A stretch of DNA of 64,000 nt. Origin: Fagopyrum homotropicum. Lineage: Eukaryota; Streptophyta; Magnoliopsida; Caryophyllales; Polygonaceae. Within the stretch, counting starts at the first letter, position 1, and every line of letters begins with the position of its first letter. Below, one piece after another: positions 34,501 to 46,131 of the stretch. The notes under the pieces are model-generated. The model was not told the DNA's origin. It did not search any database and saw only the letters and a list, made by a program, of their open reading frames with translations. Made by a program: the position numbers and the translations under genes. Where the stretch lies: the NCBI GenBank assembly GCA_033239125.1, contig BSWB01000007.1:106894082-106958081 (forward strand), written 5' to 3'.

Positions 34501-37401
34501 TGAGTGGTTTGGAGAAGAATCAAAAGAAGTTGAAGAAGTAAGCCGATCACCCTCTTCCACGGTCAGAATTACGGCCTCTCCATGTGTTCCACGGCCGTGT
34601 AATCCCCTGGAATGGAGGTCGATTTTGGTTGTGAAATCCACGGTCGTGGAATACAGGGTATGACCGTGGATTCTTACATTCTCAGCCTCATCGTGGAGTT
34701 TCTCAAACTCCACTTCATGCATCTCTTCTTGTGCTTCTAAGGCTTCAATTTCCTCTTTGCACTCTTCTTCTTCCCCTACATTGGTTAGACTCATAGTGAT
34801 AACCTTTTGTAAAGGATCGTTGAAGAGAATCGCACTTACCTCCTCCCTAGACAAACCTTCTTCATCTTGGATATCGTAAATATCCTCGTCAAAGATTGAC
34901 TCCTTTACTAGAGTGGAAAGAACGAACTCTACTTTCTCTTCTCCAATATCAAAAGCGAGTCTCCCATTCTTGCAATCGACCATGCAGCCGGAAGTTGCAA
35001 GAAACGGTCTTCCGAGTATGATCGGGACCGGACTATCTGCAGGAATGTCAAGCACGACAAAATCAATAGGGACAAAGAATTTACCTAGCTTGACCGGGAC
35101 GTCTTCTACAATACCGACGGGGCGAGTGATGGATCGATCCGCCATGTATAACGTCATCTTGACCGGTTTAGGAACGCCTAAACCGATCTTCCTACATAAT
35201 GCAAGTGGTATGATGCTCACACTTGCTCCCAAGTCACATAAAGCGTCGTATGTGACATCTCCCACTCCAATGGGAATGCAAAATGACCCTGGATCCTTCA
35301 ACTTTGGGGGCATTTTCTCCTTCATAGTCTTGATGAGATCCGAAGAATCCGAACTCATCTTGACCTCACCGAAATCTTCTAGCTTCCTCTTGTTAGAGAG
35401 AAGCTCCTTCAAAAACTTGCCATAAGCCGGCATACCTACAATAGCATCAATGAAGGGTATATTAATATGCAGCTTGCTCATGAGTTCTATGAACTTACCG
35501 AATTGTTTGTCTAGGCGTGCTCGCGCTCTAGATTGAGGGAATGGTAGAGGAGGTTTGTAAGCTGGAGGAGGAACATAGACATCTTCCTTCTCCTTCTCCT
35601 TTCCTTTGTCCTTCTCTACGGGGACTTCAACGAACGTAGGCTGCGGATCGGTGGTAGTCACTCCGCTCCTAGTTGTAATCGCCATTACCCTTCCCTTGGG
35701 GTTGTCCTCCGTCTTTCCTGGAAGTTTCCCTTGATTTCTAGGAACTTCCTCCGCGTGGTTGAACAATTGGTTTTCCAAAACTTTTTGAGCTTTGTCAACC
35801 TTAGAGACTTGATCGTCAACCTTGATGAGGCGGTTCTCCAACCCTTGAAGCTTTCCCAAGATTGTTTCCAACATGGGATCGGACTTCTCCTTTCCCGTAT
35901 TACTTCCTCCATTAGATGATTGCCCCTGGCTTTTCAAAGGAGTAGAGGAAGAGGAAGGTGGAGTTAGCGAATTAGAATTGGAAGGATAGGAGTTACCGGA
36001 ATTTTGTTGATTGGAGCGCCAATTGTTGTTGTTTGAACCTCTATTGTTGTTCCAATTGTTGTTGTTCCGGTTGTTGTTGTTTCCATTCCAATTGTTATTC
36101 CGGTTATTGTTCCGGTTATTGTTGTTGCGGTTGGTGTTATCACCGCCATTGTTGTTGCCCAAATAGCCAACATCCTTCTCTTGTTGCTTTGGGAAGTTGG
36201 TCTTGATAGTCTCCTTCAACTCTTTGATCTCATTGTTGAGGGAGAAAATCTGATTTTGAGCTTCATGTGTGAGCTTCGCTCCTTGCTCCACACGATTTCC
36301 CTCCGCTTTCCGGTGGGAATACTTCTCTATGACTCTTGCTTGCTTCTCAATGAAGTCTCAAGCGTCATCTTCTCTCATGTCCATGAACGTTCCGCATGAG
36401 AGGGATTGGAGGTTGAATTGCATTCCCGCATCCAGCCCTATGTAGTAGATTTCCAGCAAGGCAAGCTTGGATATGCCATGATGAGGGCAATCCAAGAGCA
36501 AGTCCTGAAACCTTTCCCAAGATTGAAACAAGCTTTCGTTAGGTCTCATTGAAAAGGCATTAATCTTACCTCTAAGTTCCGCCGTTTTGGAGGGCGGAAA
36601 GAATTTGGTGAGAAACTCCGCGGAAAGGTCTTCCCACGTGTCTAGTTTCCCATTGGGAAGAGCTTGATACCAAGACAACGCTTTCCCTTTCAAAGAGAAA
36701 AAGAAAGGTTTGAGCTTATAGCTGTTGGTAGTAGCGTTCTTCGGTCTCATTGTCTCCATCATACACTCAAAGTTTTGCAAGTGTTGGTGTGGAGATTCAG
36801 CGCTTGTACCGCCAAACTGGCTTTGGCGGACAAGAGTGATAACTTGAGGGTTAAAGCTAAACCCTTGCACATCTTCAGCATCAAAATTCACACCCAAGCG
36901 GCGTGGTTGTTGTGTTGGATCCATCCGCTGGCCAAGAGTTCTTGGCTCATTATCCACACGTTCGATCCTCGCATTCCTAGGTGGAATGCGGCGATTAGCA
37001 GCTCCTTGTGGATGGAAAGGATTCATATTGATCGTGGGATCAATCTCTTCTAACGGTGGCATGGAAGAGTCACTATCATCAGCGGATGAGTGACTTTTTC
37101 TTCTAGATCTTGATCTCCTTCTTGAGGATTTCTTGCTTCCCTTATTCTTAAGGTCGCTCATCTCTATCCTCATTTGGAAGATCATGTCTTGTAGACCGTT
37201 AACTTGAGATTGATGACGATCCATCTCATCCTGGCGGAGAGTCTCATTCCATCGGAGTTGAGCTTCCTTCTCCGCCAACTCCGTTTGAAGATCACGTTCG
37301 TGTTCTTCAGCCATCTTGTTTTCCTTGCGCTTTTGCCTCAAGGTTTTCTATAGCTCTTGATCAAGAGGTAAGAGATCTGCGGTGTTCCTAGACCTGCGCA
37401 T
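31528..37401 (-). pseudogene. Athila gag-pol polyprotein, single frame with two nonsense codons (copy A)
   Basis: The ATG at 37399-37401 opens one frame of 1957 codons to the stop at 31528. It is broken only by TAG at 37348-37350 (E in copy D) and TGA at 36358-36360 (W in copy D). Gag core: ITLVRQSQFGGTSAESPH, FFFSLKGKALSWYQALPNG, LLLDCPHHGISKLALLEIYY. An Asn/Arg-rich tail without a CCHC knuckle follows (about 36156-35990). Counting from the Met at 36291: protease CDLGASVS near residue 353; RT near 700-880 (YLDGYSG, FMDDFSVYG at 866); RNase H MCDASD near 1011 and TDHAAIRYLL near 1077; integrase HHCC CCDACQRTG near 1265, then GVDFMGP near 1298, ISDGGSHF near 1358 and QVEISNREIK near 1392. All catalytic motifs are present. 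It would copy and integrate the element. The last ATG frame (36291-31528) alone still encodes protease to integrase. Confidence 0.93.
34556..34680 (-). repeat. A-type words inside the protease-RT linker (coding)
   Basis: The words (TTCCACGGTCAG, TCCACGGCCGTGTAAT, CCACGGTCGTGGAAT, GACCGTGGATT) lie within the open gag-pol frame, encoding His/Arg/Gly-rich sequence such as LHSRGLHGRGTHGEA. C carries its own word in the same linker (14505-14640), as do B (42655-42760) and B' (49318-49470). Confidence 0.75.
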
Positions 37402-37479
37402 GCACTCAAAGAGATATCAAATAACGAGAGCAAGCTCCCAAGCTTGACAACCGGCTACCGGATTCGGCCTAAACCAAAT

Positions 37480-37496
37480 CCCCGGCAACGGCGCCA
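37480..37496 (-). promoter_or_regulatory. tRNA-Asp primer binding site, copy A
   Basis: Perfect 17-base complement of the tRNA-Asp 3' end (TGGCGCCGTTGCCGGGG in sense), six bases from the LTR. Confidence 0.92.
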
Positions 37497-37502
37497 AAAA
37501 CT

Positions 37503-39255
37503 TGTTCGCCACTTAGCGTGCGTGCAATCAAGCTTTAAATTTATAAAACTAGAATAAAAGCAAGCGAACCCGCAGTGTACGGATCGATATAGTTAAGCAA
37601 GAATTCTAGAGTATCGAACACAGGGATTTGGGGGGAACGAATTCGATTGCAGGTTATCAAGCAAGTAAATATGGGAGTTTTGCAAATTATTGGGAAAACA
37701 ACAATCCTAAAGATCCAGGTATCCAGCTGTGGCAATCGATTCAAGATATACTTAATGATGTAAAGACAGAGTTAAGATATGCAAAGGTATACTAATGTAA
37801 GGTAATCGTACGGTGAAGTTCCAAAAACCTTATATAACTCACCTACAAGGCACTCTCTATACAGGTTGTTGAGGCTCAATATAGAAGGATTATAGAGACG
37901 AGAATTAGTGTCAAATACCCAAACTTATAACCCAAGGATCAAGACTAACTTAACCGATTGAGGTTATGACACTCACAATCGAGGTAGAGGTTGTTGAGGT
38001 TTCACTACCACCTAGAAAAGACAAGTCTAAACTAAGCTAAAGCAAATCTTTAACTTAAGATTAAAGTAAAAGCAGGTTCGTAGACTTAAGGGAAATCACG
38101 GTTAGTTCTTGAGGTTCCACGGCCGTGGACTCAAGAACAGACCGTAATTTAGGGTTGTCGGCGATATTTCTCTAACTCTCAGGGTCTAATCTGTTTGCGA
38201 TCGATCTATCATCATCTAAGCCACAACTATCAACCCTTCACCTTAGAATTATTAAGGGTTTTTAGCCAATAACAGTCATGTTGATATCAATTCAAGAATT
38301 AAAAGATAAAAAGATGAAAACTTTCAATAATCTTCAATTCGATCTCAAAGTCACAAAGAGAACAAGCAATGTCAAAAGATTCACAATAGAACAAGCAATC
38401 GTAATCCTAGGAAAGAAAAGAGAAACGGGATGTCAATCCGTTTTTCGAGTCAAACCTAAACAAGAAGAGAGATCTTCTTGAAAAATCTTCCAAGAACTTC
38501 GATCTTCCGCCAATCCGGAGATCTCAACAGCAATCTCCACCAAAAGTGCGAGATTAAAGGAATTGCCAAACACGAACTTCGATCTCCCAAAGAGATGTCA
38601 ATAATTCCCAGCAAGCTAAGCGAAGTGTAAGCGTGTCTAAGCGATGATGAATGAGGGTAAACGGGGGTAGGCGAAGGTGACGGAATCTTGCTTCGTCCGT
38701 CTTTTTATAGTGTAGGGCAAAATGTCGGCCCGGCCCAATCTTTAAAAGATCGTGGCTTATAAGTGTGGCGAAAAGATTCGCCAAGATCACGGTCGTGGAA
38801 GTGTTCCACGACCGTAATTTAGAGCGTGGAAACAAATACGGTTTGCAGCATATGTTCCACGGCCGTGTAATCCCCTGGAATGAACATGAATTTCTGACTC
38901 CAAATCCACGGTCGTGGAATTGAACGTGGAATGTGATACGGCCGTATTTTAGGGCGTGGTTTAGGGCAAGAACGTGACTCTTCCCTAAACTCGTGCATTC
39001 CTCAAGTAAAACTCCAATTTGCTTCCAAAGAATGTCCTCAATTCGTGGACATATCAACTCAACTCTCCTTTGCTCGATTCCGTTCGGAAATAGCTCCAAA
39101 TCACCTATAATCAACATAGAACTAGTGTAGACATCCATATCGACAATATAGGTAATACTAGCTCACATATGCACAAAGTTCAATCAAAAACTATCAATAT
39201 GAATCAAATACGTTTAGAAAACGTGCCTAAAATATCACAATATTTCATGCTAACA
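37503..39255 (-). repeat. 5' LTR of copy A
   Basis: 1753 bp, about 99 percent identical by eye to 26022-27784; the main difference is a 10-bp deletion near 38326. AATAC follows directly. Confidence 0.95.
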
Positions 39256-39260
39256 AATAC
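39256..39260. repeat. Target-site duplication of copy A, right (AATAC)
   Basis: Perfect match to 26017-26021. Confidence 0.95.
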
Positions 39261-40074
39261 GCCTCGTGATCATCTCCTGAAGTCCAAGCGGCTTCGCAGC
39301 CGCAACAATTGTACATGCACTCAGATCTAGACCTATGGCAATAACAATATGGGTCACTAATTCTCCACAGCAGATATCTCCCTTGGACTTGCCCTTTATC
39401 TTGTGCAAGTCCTCAGCTAGCATCCCTCCAAAGTCAGGGACTCCACCTATAACCATACAGAACATGCTCAATAGCTCCCCCTGTCGGACCTTCTGGGGCG
39501 TCTCAGTACGCGCCAGAAGAGTCTCGCTAAATATACGGTGAGCAAGAAGAAAGGCTAAGTGAAAGATGATGCGCTCTCTGGAGTTTTCAGGTCTCCATCT
39601 GTCACTATGCTCCACTACATGGGCTATCTCGCCCCAGAAGTCTCAAGCCACTTCTCGGGAAGGGAAATCCGTAACGGTGGGAGTCGGGAAGCCAAAAACC
39701 TCTCTGAACTGGTCTATCGGTACTATGTAGTTCCAGTTCAACAACCAGTACTTGATGTTTTTACTCTCAGGCATGTGAGTGATAGAACTCATGAACTCCA
39801 TGGTCGGCTCTAGGTAGGCCGGAGCTCGGATCTCCAAAAACTCCTCCAGCCCTACCATCGAAATCATCTTCCTCAAGTCGTCCGCTACGTGGAGGCACTC
39901 GAAGGCAGCAACATCTAAAAATCGCGGGGAAACTATGGGACGCCCGCAAATCCTATCAAAGTCCTCCTGGTGACGCTCATGGATCACCGGTATAGTAGGA
40001 TGGGATGCAGAAGAAGGTGAAGAGGTACTAGGTCTATCCCTCAGAAGAAGCTGGCGATCGGATCTGCTACTCAT
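39261..40074 (-). pseudogene. ATHILA ORF-1-type protein, 5' part (copy B)
   Basis: The start MSSRSDRQLLLRDR is at 40074 (an upstream Met at 40116 is possible). The conserved region follows: IVSPRFLDVAAFECLHVADD, EFMSSITHMPESKNIKYWLL, FREVFGFP. An in-frame TGA comes near 39643, and then a second open stretch (LAFLLAHRIFSETLLARTET, ICCGELVTHIVIAIGLDLS) runs up to the copy A insertion. The rest is at 25436-26021. It was broken first by point mutation or by A; order unknown. Confidence 0.8.
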
Positions 40075-40904
40075 GACTGTTGACAGGATGAACACCTCGG
40101 TTGCTCTGACAACCACCTCGGCCGAGACACAGCCGATCCGACCGAGGCAAAGGGCTGTTCGATTTCACTCTCTGATTTTCCATTTATTTTCCCCCAAAAT
40201 CACTAGCAATTGCTTTCTATGGGGTACTTATATCCTTTTCAGTAATAATAGTCGGCAACCAGAGCCGGATCTGTCCTAAATCAGTGAAAGGAGAGAAGTT
40301 AGGGTTTTCGAACAAATTACCCAAATTACGCAGATTCGGAGCATTTTTCTCGTAGTTTGGTGCTTGAAATCCGATCCTCTTGCTTCTCTTGGTGATATCG
40401 AACCAAAAATTGTTGAAAACGAGCAAGAAACGAGGGAACGAGGGGAAATCTCCGTCGCGGTCGAGGCTTGGTTGAGAGGGAAAAGTGAGGAGAGAGAAAT
40501 ACGCTTCGCCTTTTATACCCCTTGCTGAATTTGATTTCACCTTGGTCGAGGTGGTCCCGACCGGACCGAGGTATCTGACTAGATGTCAGACCTAGTCCCC
40601 TCAGTTTCCCAAAGAACATCTCGGTCGAGGTGCTGTGACAGCAACCGAGATGTGTCTCAGTCAAACTTCGTGTTTTCAATTTCTCGAACTTCTGTCCTTC
40701 CAGTGTAGCTCTTGAGCTGTAATCCTTCCTTAGAAAGTACCTGGTCTCTGTCTAGAGGATGCAAAAGCAAAGCAAAGGAAAGCAAAGCAAACTATCTAAA
40801 ACTAAGCTAGAAAAGGGAAAAGAAAGCAATACCTTGGGTTGCATCCCAATAAGCACTTGATTTAAGGTCGCTAGCTGGACCGTACATCATCCCTAAACAT
40901 GCTG
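40075..40904 (-). other. Spacer upstream of ORF-1 and degraded pol end (copy B)
   Basis: B-type words occur at 40095-40155 (CACCTCGG, CCTCGGCCGAG, GACCGAGGC) and 40528-40665 (CTTGGTCGAGGTGG, TCTCGGTCGAGGTG). The hairpin CTTGGGTTGCATCCCAAT is at 40833-40850, with the donor-like CAACCCAAG|GTATTGC in sense. No gene. Confidence 0.6.
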
Positions 40905-43900
40905 AAAGGTGTCCTCACCCCATACTTCACTTTCATCATGGGGTGAGATAAAGAAGTCTATCAAACATTCCAGCAAATGCAAGTGCTCATTGGGGAATGA
41001 ATCATCTATGGGTAGGTCGTCCTTCTCGAGTGAGGAGGGAGGTAGCCGGCTGAGGTGATCCGCAACAGAATTCTCGGACGCCTTCTAATCGCGAATCTCT
41101 AAGTAAAACTCTTGAAGCAAGAGAATCCAACGAATAAGACGCGGCTCCAGATCCTTCTTAGAAAGAAAGTAACGAATAGCTGCATGGTCAGTGTAAACAA
41201 TAACTTTCGCTCCCAGTAAGTAAGAGCAAAACTTCTCAAAAGCATATACAATTTCCAAGAGCTCCTTTTCGGTGGTGGCGTAGTTCAGTTGAGTTTCATC
41301 TAGCGTCTTGCTAGCATAGTAAATGGCGTTGGTCCAGCCATCCTTCTTTTGTCCAAGTACCGCTCCTACGGCCACATCACTCGCATCACACATGATCTCA
41401 AAGGGCAAAGTCTAGTCGGGAGGTTGAATGATAGGAGCGGTGATCAACGCCTCCTTTATCCTGTAAAACGCATCAAGGCATTCATGCGAAAACTCAAAAA
41501 CAACATCCTTATTCAAGAGATTAGTGAGTGATTTAGAAATCTTTGAGAAATCCTTGATGAACCTCCTGTAGAAACCTGCATGCCCGAGAAAACTCCACAC
41601 ACCCTTAACAGAACAAGGGGGGAAGTTTCTCTACAGTCTCGATCTTAGCTCGATCGATCTCAATACCTCGGCTGGAAACAAGATGTCCTAGCACAATTCC
41701 ATCACTAACCATAAAGTGACATTTCTCCCAATTCAAAACAAGATTAGTGTCTTCACAATGTTGCAGCACTAGAGAAAGGTTAGTTAAACAATTATCAAAA
41801 GAGGAACCATATACCGAAAAGTCATCCATGAATACCTCCATGATCTCCTCAATGTACTCGGATAAGATAGCCATCATACAACGCTGGAAGGTAGCGGGTG
41901 CGTTACACAATCCAAATGACATCTTCCTATAAGCGAATGTCCCCCATGGACAAGTGAAAGTGGTCTTCTCTTGATCATCCGGATGGATAGGAATCTGAAA
42001 GAAGCCACTATAACCATCTAGATAGCAAAAATGGGAGTGTTGGGCTAACCGTTCAAGCATTTGATCGATAAAGGGGAGCGGGAAGTGGTCCTTCCGACTG
42101 GCCATGTTCAACTTCTTATAATCAATGCACATCCTCCAGCCCGTAACGGTCCTAGTTGGAATCACTCGTTGTTCTTATTCGTCACAACGGTCATTCCTCC
42201 TTTCTTCGGAAGTACATGCACTGGGCTCACCCACTTGCTATCCGATATGGGAAATATGATACAAGCATCCAACAACTTAAGAATCTCTTTCTTCACAACC
42301 TCTTTCATGATCGGATTTAACCATCTTTGAGGTTCCTGTGAATTTTTATGATCGTCCTCCATTAGTATCTTATGCATGCAAAAAGATGGCTTAATACCAA
42401 CAAGATCATCAATAGCATAACCTAAAGCCTTTCGATGTTTCCTCAGGACATGCATTAGTTTAGAAAATTCAGTTTCAGAATGGGAAGCACTAATGATAAC
42501 GGGATAAGTAGAATCCGGACCAACGAAAGCATACCTCACGTGACTAGGAAGTGGTTTAAGCTCCACAACTGGGGGTGCTTTCTAAGGAGGATCCGTGATT
42601 CCTCCTTCCAGTGGAGTAGACTTAGATCAAAGAACTGGACTTTCAGAAGTCTCAGTTCATCATCTCGCTTGTGACCTCAGTCGAGGTCCATGGTTGGTGA
42701 CCGAGATGTTCTTTGGATAAGAACACCTCGCTTGGTCCAGAAAGTGTCTCGGTTGAGGTACTGGAACTGGGACCGAAACCTAAATTACTCTTCTTCCCCT
42801 GAATTAGTCTCTCAATCTTAGCTCCTGGATTTGCTTCCAATGCTTTTAAGCTCCGTATATCTGCATCAAAAGAAACATATATACCTTCCTCCATTAAACT
42901 AAAACTAAGAACTCTTTCTAGAGGGTCATTAATAAGGATATAGCTCACCAATTCTCTTGATTCTTCTTCATCATAGATGTTGAAGATATCATCCTCCAGC
43001 GGCTCTCCTTTCATTGCAACAAGCAATGCAAACTCTACTTGATCTCCACCAAGCGTTCTTACAATCCACATTGCACCCCGAAGTTGCTAGAAATGGCCTC
43101 CCGAGAATGATAGGAACGGGATAATCTGCAAGAATGTCAAGTACAACAAAATCTATAGGTAAATAGAAGTTACCTAACTTGACGGGAACGTCTTCCAAAA
43201 TGCCCACGGGATGGGTAATGGAGCGATCCGCCATGTATAGTCTTATCTTTACCGGCTTGGGCTCTCCAAGTCCGATCTTCTCACATAGCTCTAGCAAGAT
43301 GATGCTCACGTTGGCTCCTAGATCACACAATGCCTCATAAGTTACATCCCCAACTTGAATGGGAATGCAAAATGAACCGGAATCTCTTAATTTGGGTGGC
43401 ATCTTCTCCTTCATGATTTGAATGAACTCCGAGGACTTAGATGTCATCCTAACTTCTCCAAAGTCTTCCAGCTTCCTCTTTCTTGAAAGAAATTCTTTCA
43501 GAAACTTCCCATATGCGGGCATTCCTAGAATAGCATCAAGGAAAGGGATGTTAATGTGTAGTTTATTCATTAGGTCAAGAAACTTACCAAAATGCTTGTC
43601 TAGATGTGCTCTACCCCTTGACTGGGGGAATAGAAGTGGTGGTTTATAAGCAGGAGGTGGAACATAAACTTCAGAATTATCCTTCGCTTTCTGGGGCTCC
43701 ACCTCGGTTGGCACCTCGACCGAAGTGTTCCTCGTCTGATCCTGGACCGAGGTGTTCTTCGTCTAGACTAGCACCGACCGAGGTACTGGATCTATAGTTT
43801 TCAGTCCACTTCTTGTCGTTATTGCCATAATCTGTCCCTTAAGATTGCTCTCTGTCCTTGCTGGGAGCTTCCTTGGATCTCTTGGCGCTTCATTCGCCTT

Positions 43901-45345
43901 GTTAAAGAATTGTTGCTCTAAGACTTTTTGTGCCTTCGTAAATAAATTCATTGATGTCTCCATAGCGTTGAGCTTGATCAAAATTGCCTCAAGCACTGCA
44001 TCTTTCTTCTCTGGTTGGGACGAACTTGATCCAGGCTCCTGGCTTCTCAATGGAGTATAAGAAGAAGAAGGAGGGGGTTTAAGAGCGTTTTGAGCATGAG
44101 AACAAGGGTTACCCGGATTTTGTTGATTAGAACTCCAATTATTGTTCTTGGAGTTTCTATTGTTGTTGTAATTGTTGTTCCGCGGCCATTGATAGTTGTT
44201 TCTTCCTTCATATCTTCCATCTTGCTCCTTCTTTGTTTGAGCTACTAAAAGCTCCTTCAATGCCTTTACTTCATTGCTAAGAGAGGTGAGTTGAGATCCA
44301 TTTGACGATGTTTCCTGGAAGCTAACTCTCCTTGCCCCATTCTCGGCTCCTTGGTGGGAGTACTTCTCCATATATAAAGCTTGCTTTTCAATGAAATCCC
44401 AAGCTTCATCTTGCGGCATGTCCATGAATGTGCCGGTGGAAAGTAGTTGGAGATTGAATTGAGTAGATCCATTCAATCCCTTGAAGTAGATCTCTAGCAA
44501 CTTGATCTTTGGAATCCCATGATGTGGGCAATCCAATAGAATATCCTTGAATCTCTCCCTTGACTTGGACAAACTCTCCTCGTCCTTCATGATAAATGCA
44601 TTGATCTTTCCCCTCATTTCAGCGGTCTTAGAGGGAGGAAAGAACTTTGTGAGAAACTCTGTCGTCATCTCTTCCCAAGTGTTGATCTTTCCGGGTGGAA
44701 GAGATTGATACCAAGCAAGCGCCTTGTCTTTCAGGGAGAAGTAGAAAGGCCTTAATCTGTAGTTGTTGTTTTCCAGTCTTGAAGATCTCAAGGTCTCCAT
44801 CAGAATCTCATAGTTTTGCAAGTGCTGATGCGGAGACTCCTTCTCTAAACCTCCAAATTGACATTGTCGGATCATGGATAGAACTTGTGGTCGAAGTTCG
44901 TAATCATGCTCAACTGGATCACCTAGGTTGACTCTTGGACGCCTCACTTGCTAATTGGGGTCCATCCTCTGTCTCAGGGTTTGTGGAACTCCAGCAAACA
45001 GATCATCTCGGATAGGCATCCGAGGTGGTAGGTGCACGTTGGCCGGGGCAACTGGGATTGGGCCTTGCCTCGGTCGAGGATCCTGGATCGGTCGAGGCAG
45101 AAACTGGGCCCGTAGAGTGGCCATATCTGCTTCAATTCCTTCAGTTTTGGCGCGAGTCTCTTCTCTCTCTCTCGCTGCAGTTCATCTCTATTGAGGCGTA
45201 GCTGTTCCAACACTTCCTTCAATTCGGCTTCAAGATCACGGTCGTCTTGATTGGCCATCTTAGCTTCTCTTAATCTTCGCTTGTAAGTCTTTTCTGGTTC
45301 GGGATCATAAGGAACGATTTCCTTTCCAGCACGGGTTCTTCACAT
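40905..45345 (-). pseudogene. Athila gag-pol polyprotein lacking integrase (copy B)
   Basis: The start ATG at 45343-45345 is followed by TGA where B' has a Gln codon. Gag is 45258-43800 (frameshift near 45180; QVLSMIRQCQFGGLEKESPH, then FYFSLKDKALAWYQSLPPG). Its tail is Asn-rich at 44110-44215. Protease has CDLGANVS near 43310. RT runs 42566-41605 (YLDGYSG and FMDDFSVYG intact; frameshifts near 42162 and 41605). RNase H is 41408-41050 (MCDASD, TDHAAIRYFL; stops in place of W near 41412 and K near 41087). After the RNase H linker (DDLPIDDSF) the sequence jumps to the extreme pol end. Integrase, roughly 1.5 kb in the other copies, is deleted. Such a copy could move only with integrase supplied in trans. 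Confidence 0.85.
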
Positions 45346-45450
45346 AAACCTAGAAAAAGATCTTGCGAAAACACTCAAGTAGAGTGGTTAATAGCAACAA
45401 GGGAAATTGCCCTGAAAGACAACTGAAACCAGGCTCGGTCTAGACCAAGT

Positions 45451-45467
45451 CCCTGGCAACGGCGCCA
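45451..45467 (-). promoter_or_regulatory. tRNA-Asp primer binding site, copy B
   Basis: Seventeen-base site with one mismatch (sense TGGCGCCGTTGCCAGGG), six bases from the LTR at 45474. Confidence 0.85.
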
Positions 45468-45473
45468 AAAACT

Positions 45474-46131
45474 TGTTCGCTCCAAACGGTGTGTGCAAGC
45501 TTTAATATTTATAACCCAAGAAGTATGCTTGAACAAATATGCGAACCCGCAATGTACGGGTCAATTGTAATAAAAGCAAGAATTCCAGGGGTCGATCATA
45601 GGGACTTAGGTGAATCAAAGCACATAATCAGGTTGTCAAATATTACAATTAACTAAAAAGCAATTAAAGCAATCAAAGATGATATAAAGTCAAGTAAGGG
45701 GAAATGTGGATTCTAGGGATTAAAGCATCTAGTTGTGGTTCTGACTCATGATCTCAAAGGATAACGTGGACAAAGCTGAGGTTTGCAAAGGGAAGGTGTT
45801 TCTAAGGTGGGAATAGATCACCAAGTAAGTCTCACTACTCACTATCCCAAACCAAAACTCCTATTACCGGGTAAGTCTCAAGGTACTAAGGAAAGGAACT
45901 ATAATCTCAAACCAACACACCACCCAAGGGAATAGAATCAACCTTTATCGGGTAAGTCTTAGGCTAACTCACAAGGATGGGATGAAGGCACACTCAAACC
46001 CCAATAAAGGATAAACCTTTATTACCTACACTTATGATCTTAGGTAAACAAACAAAGGAATCACCGGGTAAGTCTCATCCTAGGCTTGCATTGAATCAGG
46101 AAAGGTGTAATAATAATAGAATTTGGCAAAC
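45474..46131 (-). repeat. 5' LTR of copy B, truncated
   Basis: Matches 22241-22903 of the other LTR. The match stops abruptly at 46131 (after TTTGGCAAAC), so about 1.1 kb including the U3 region is missing. This copy has lost its own promoter-containing LTR half. Confidence 0.85.

Larger units (their letters stand above)
26022..39255 (-). mobile_element. Athila retrotransposon, copy A (full length, recent)
   Basis: 13,234 bp between perfect AATAC duplications: 5' LTR 37503-39255, PBS, gag-pol 37401-31528, spacer, intact ORF-1 30699-29131, noncoding segment, PPT, 3' LTR 26022-27784. By eye the LTRs differ by about 15 substitutions and one 10-bp indel in 1.75 kb, so it is the youngest copy here. 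Only two nonsense codons separate it from a complete polyprotein frame. It sits inside copy B's ORF-1. Confidence 0.96.
22241..46131 (-). mobile_element. Athila retrotransposon, copy B (split by copy A, 5' LTR truncated)
   Basis: The 3' LTR is 22241-23992, the noncoding 3' segment runs to about 25435, ORF-1 is 25436-26021 plus 39261-40074, gag-pol is 40905-45345, the PBS is 45451-45467 and the partial 5' LTR is 45474-46131. Copy A occupies 26022-39255 inside ORF-1. Without A and its duplication, about 10.65 kb of B remain. Integrase is deleted and the 5' LTR stops after 658 bp. Its word is of the CCTCGGTCGAGG type. Confidence 0.88.

Noticed and set aside
37480..37496. tRNA-Asp gene fragment (also at 1984, 17300, 45451, 52446)
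   Set aside because: Only the complement of the tRNA 3' end is present, at a fixed six bases from an LTR: these are primer binding sites, not tRNA genes.
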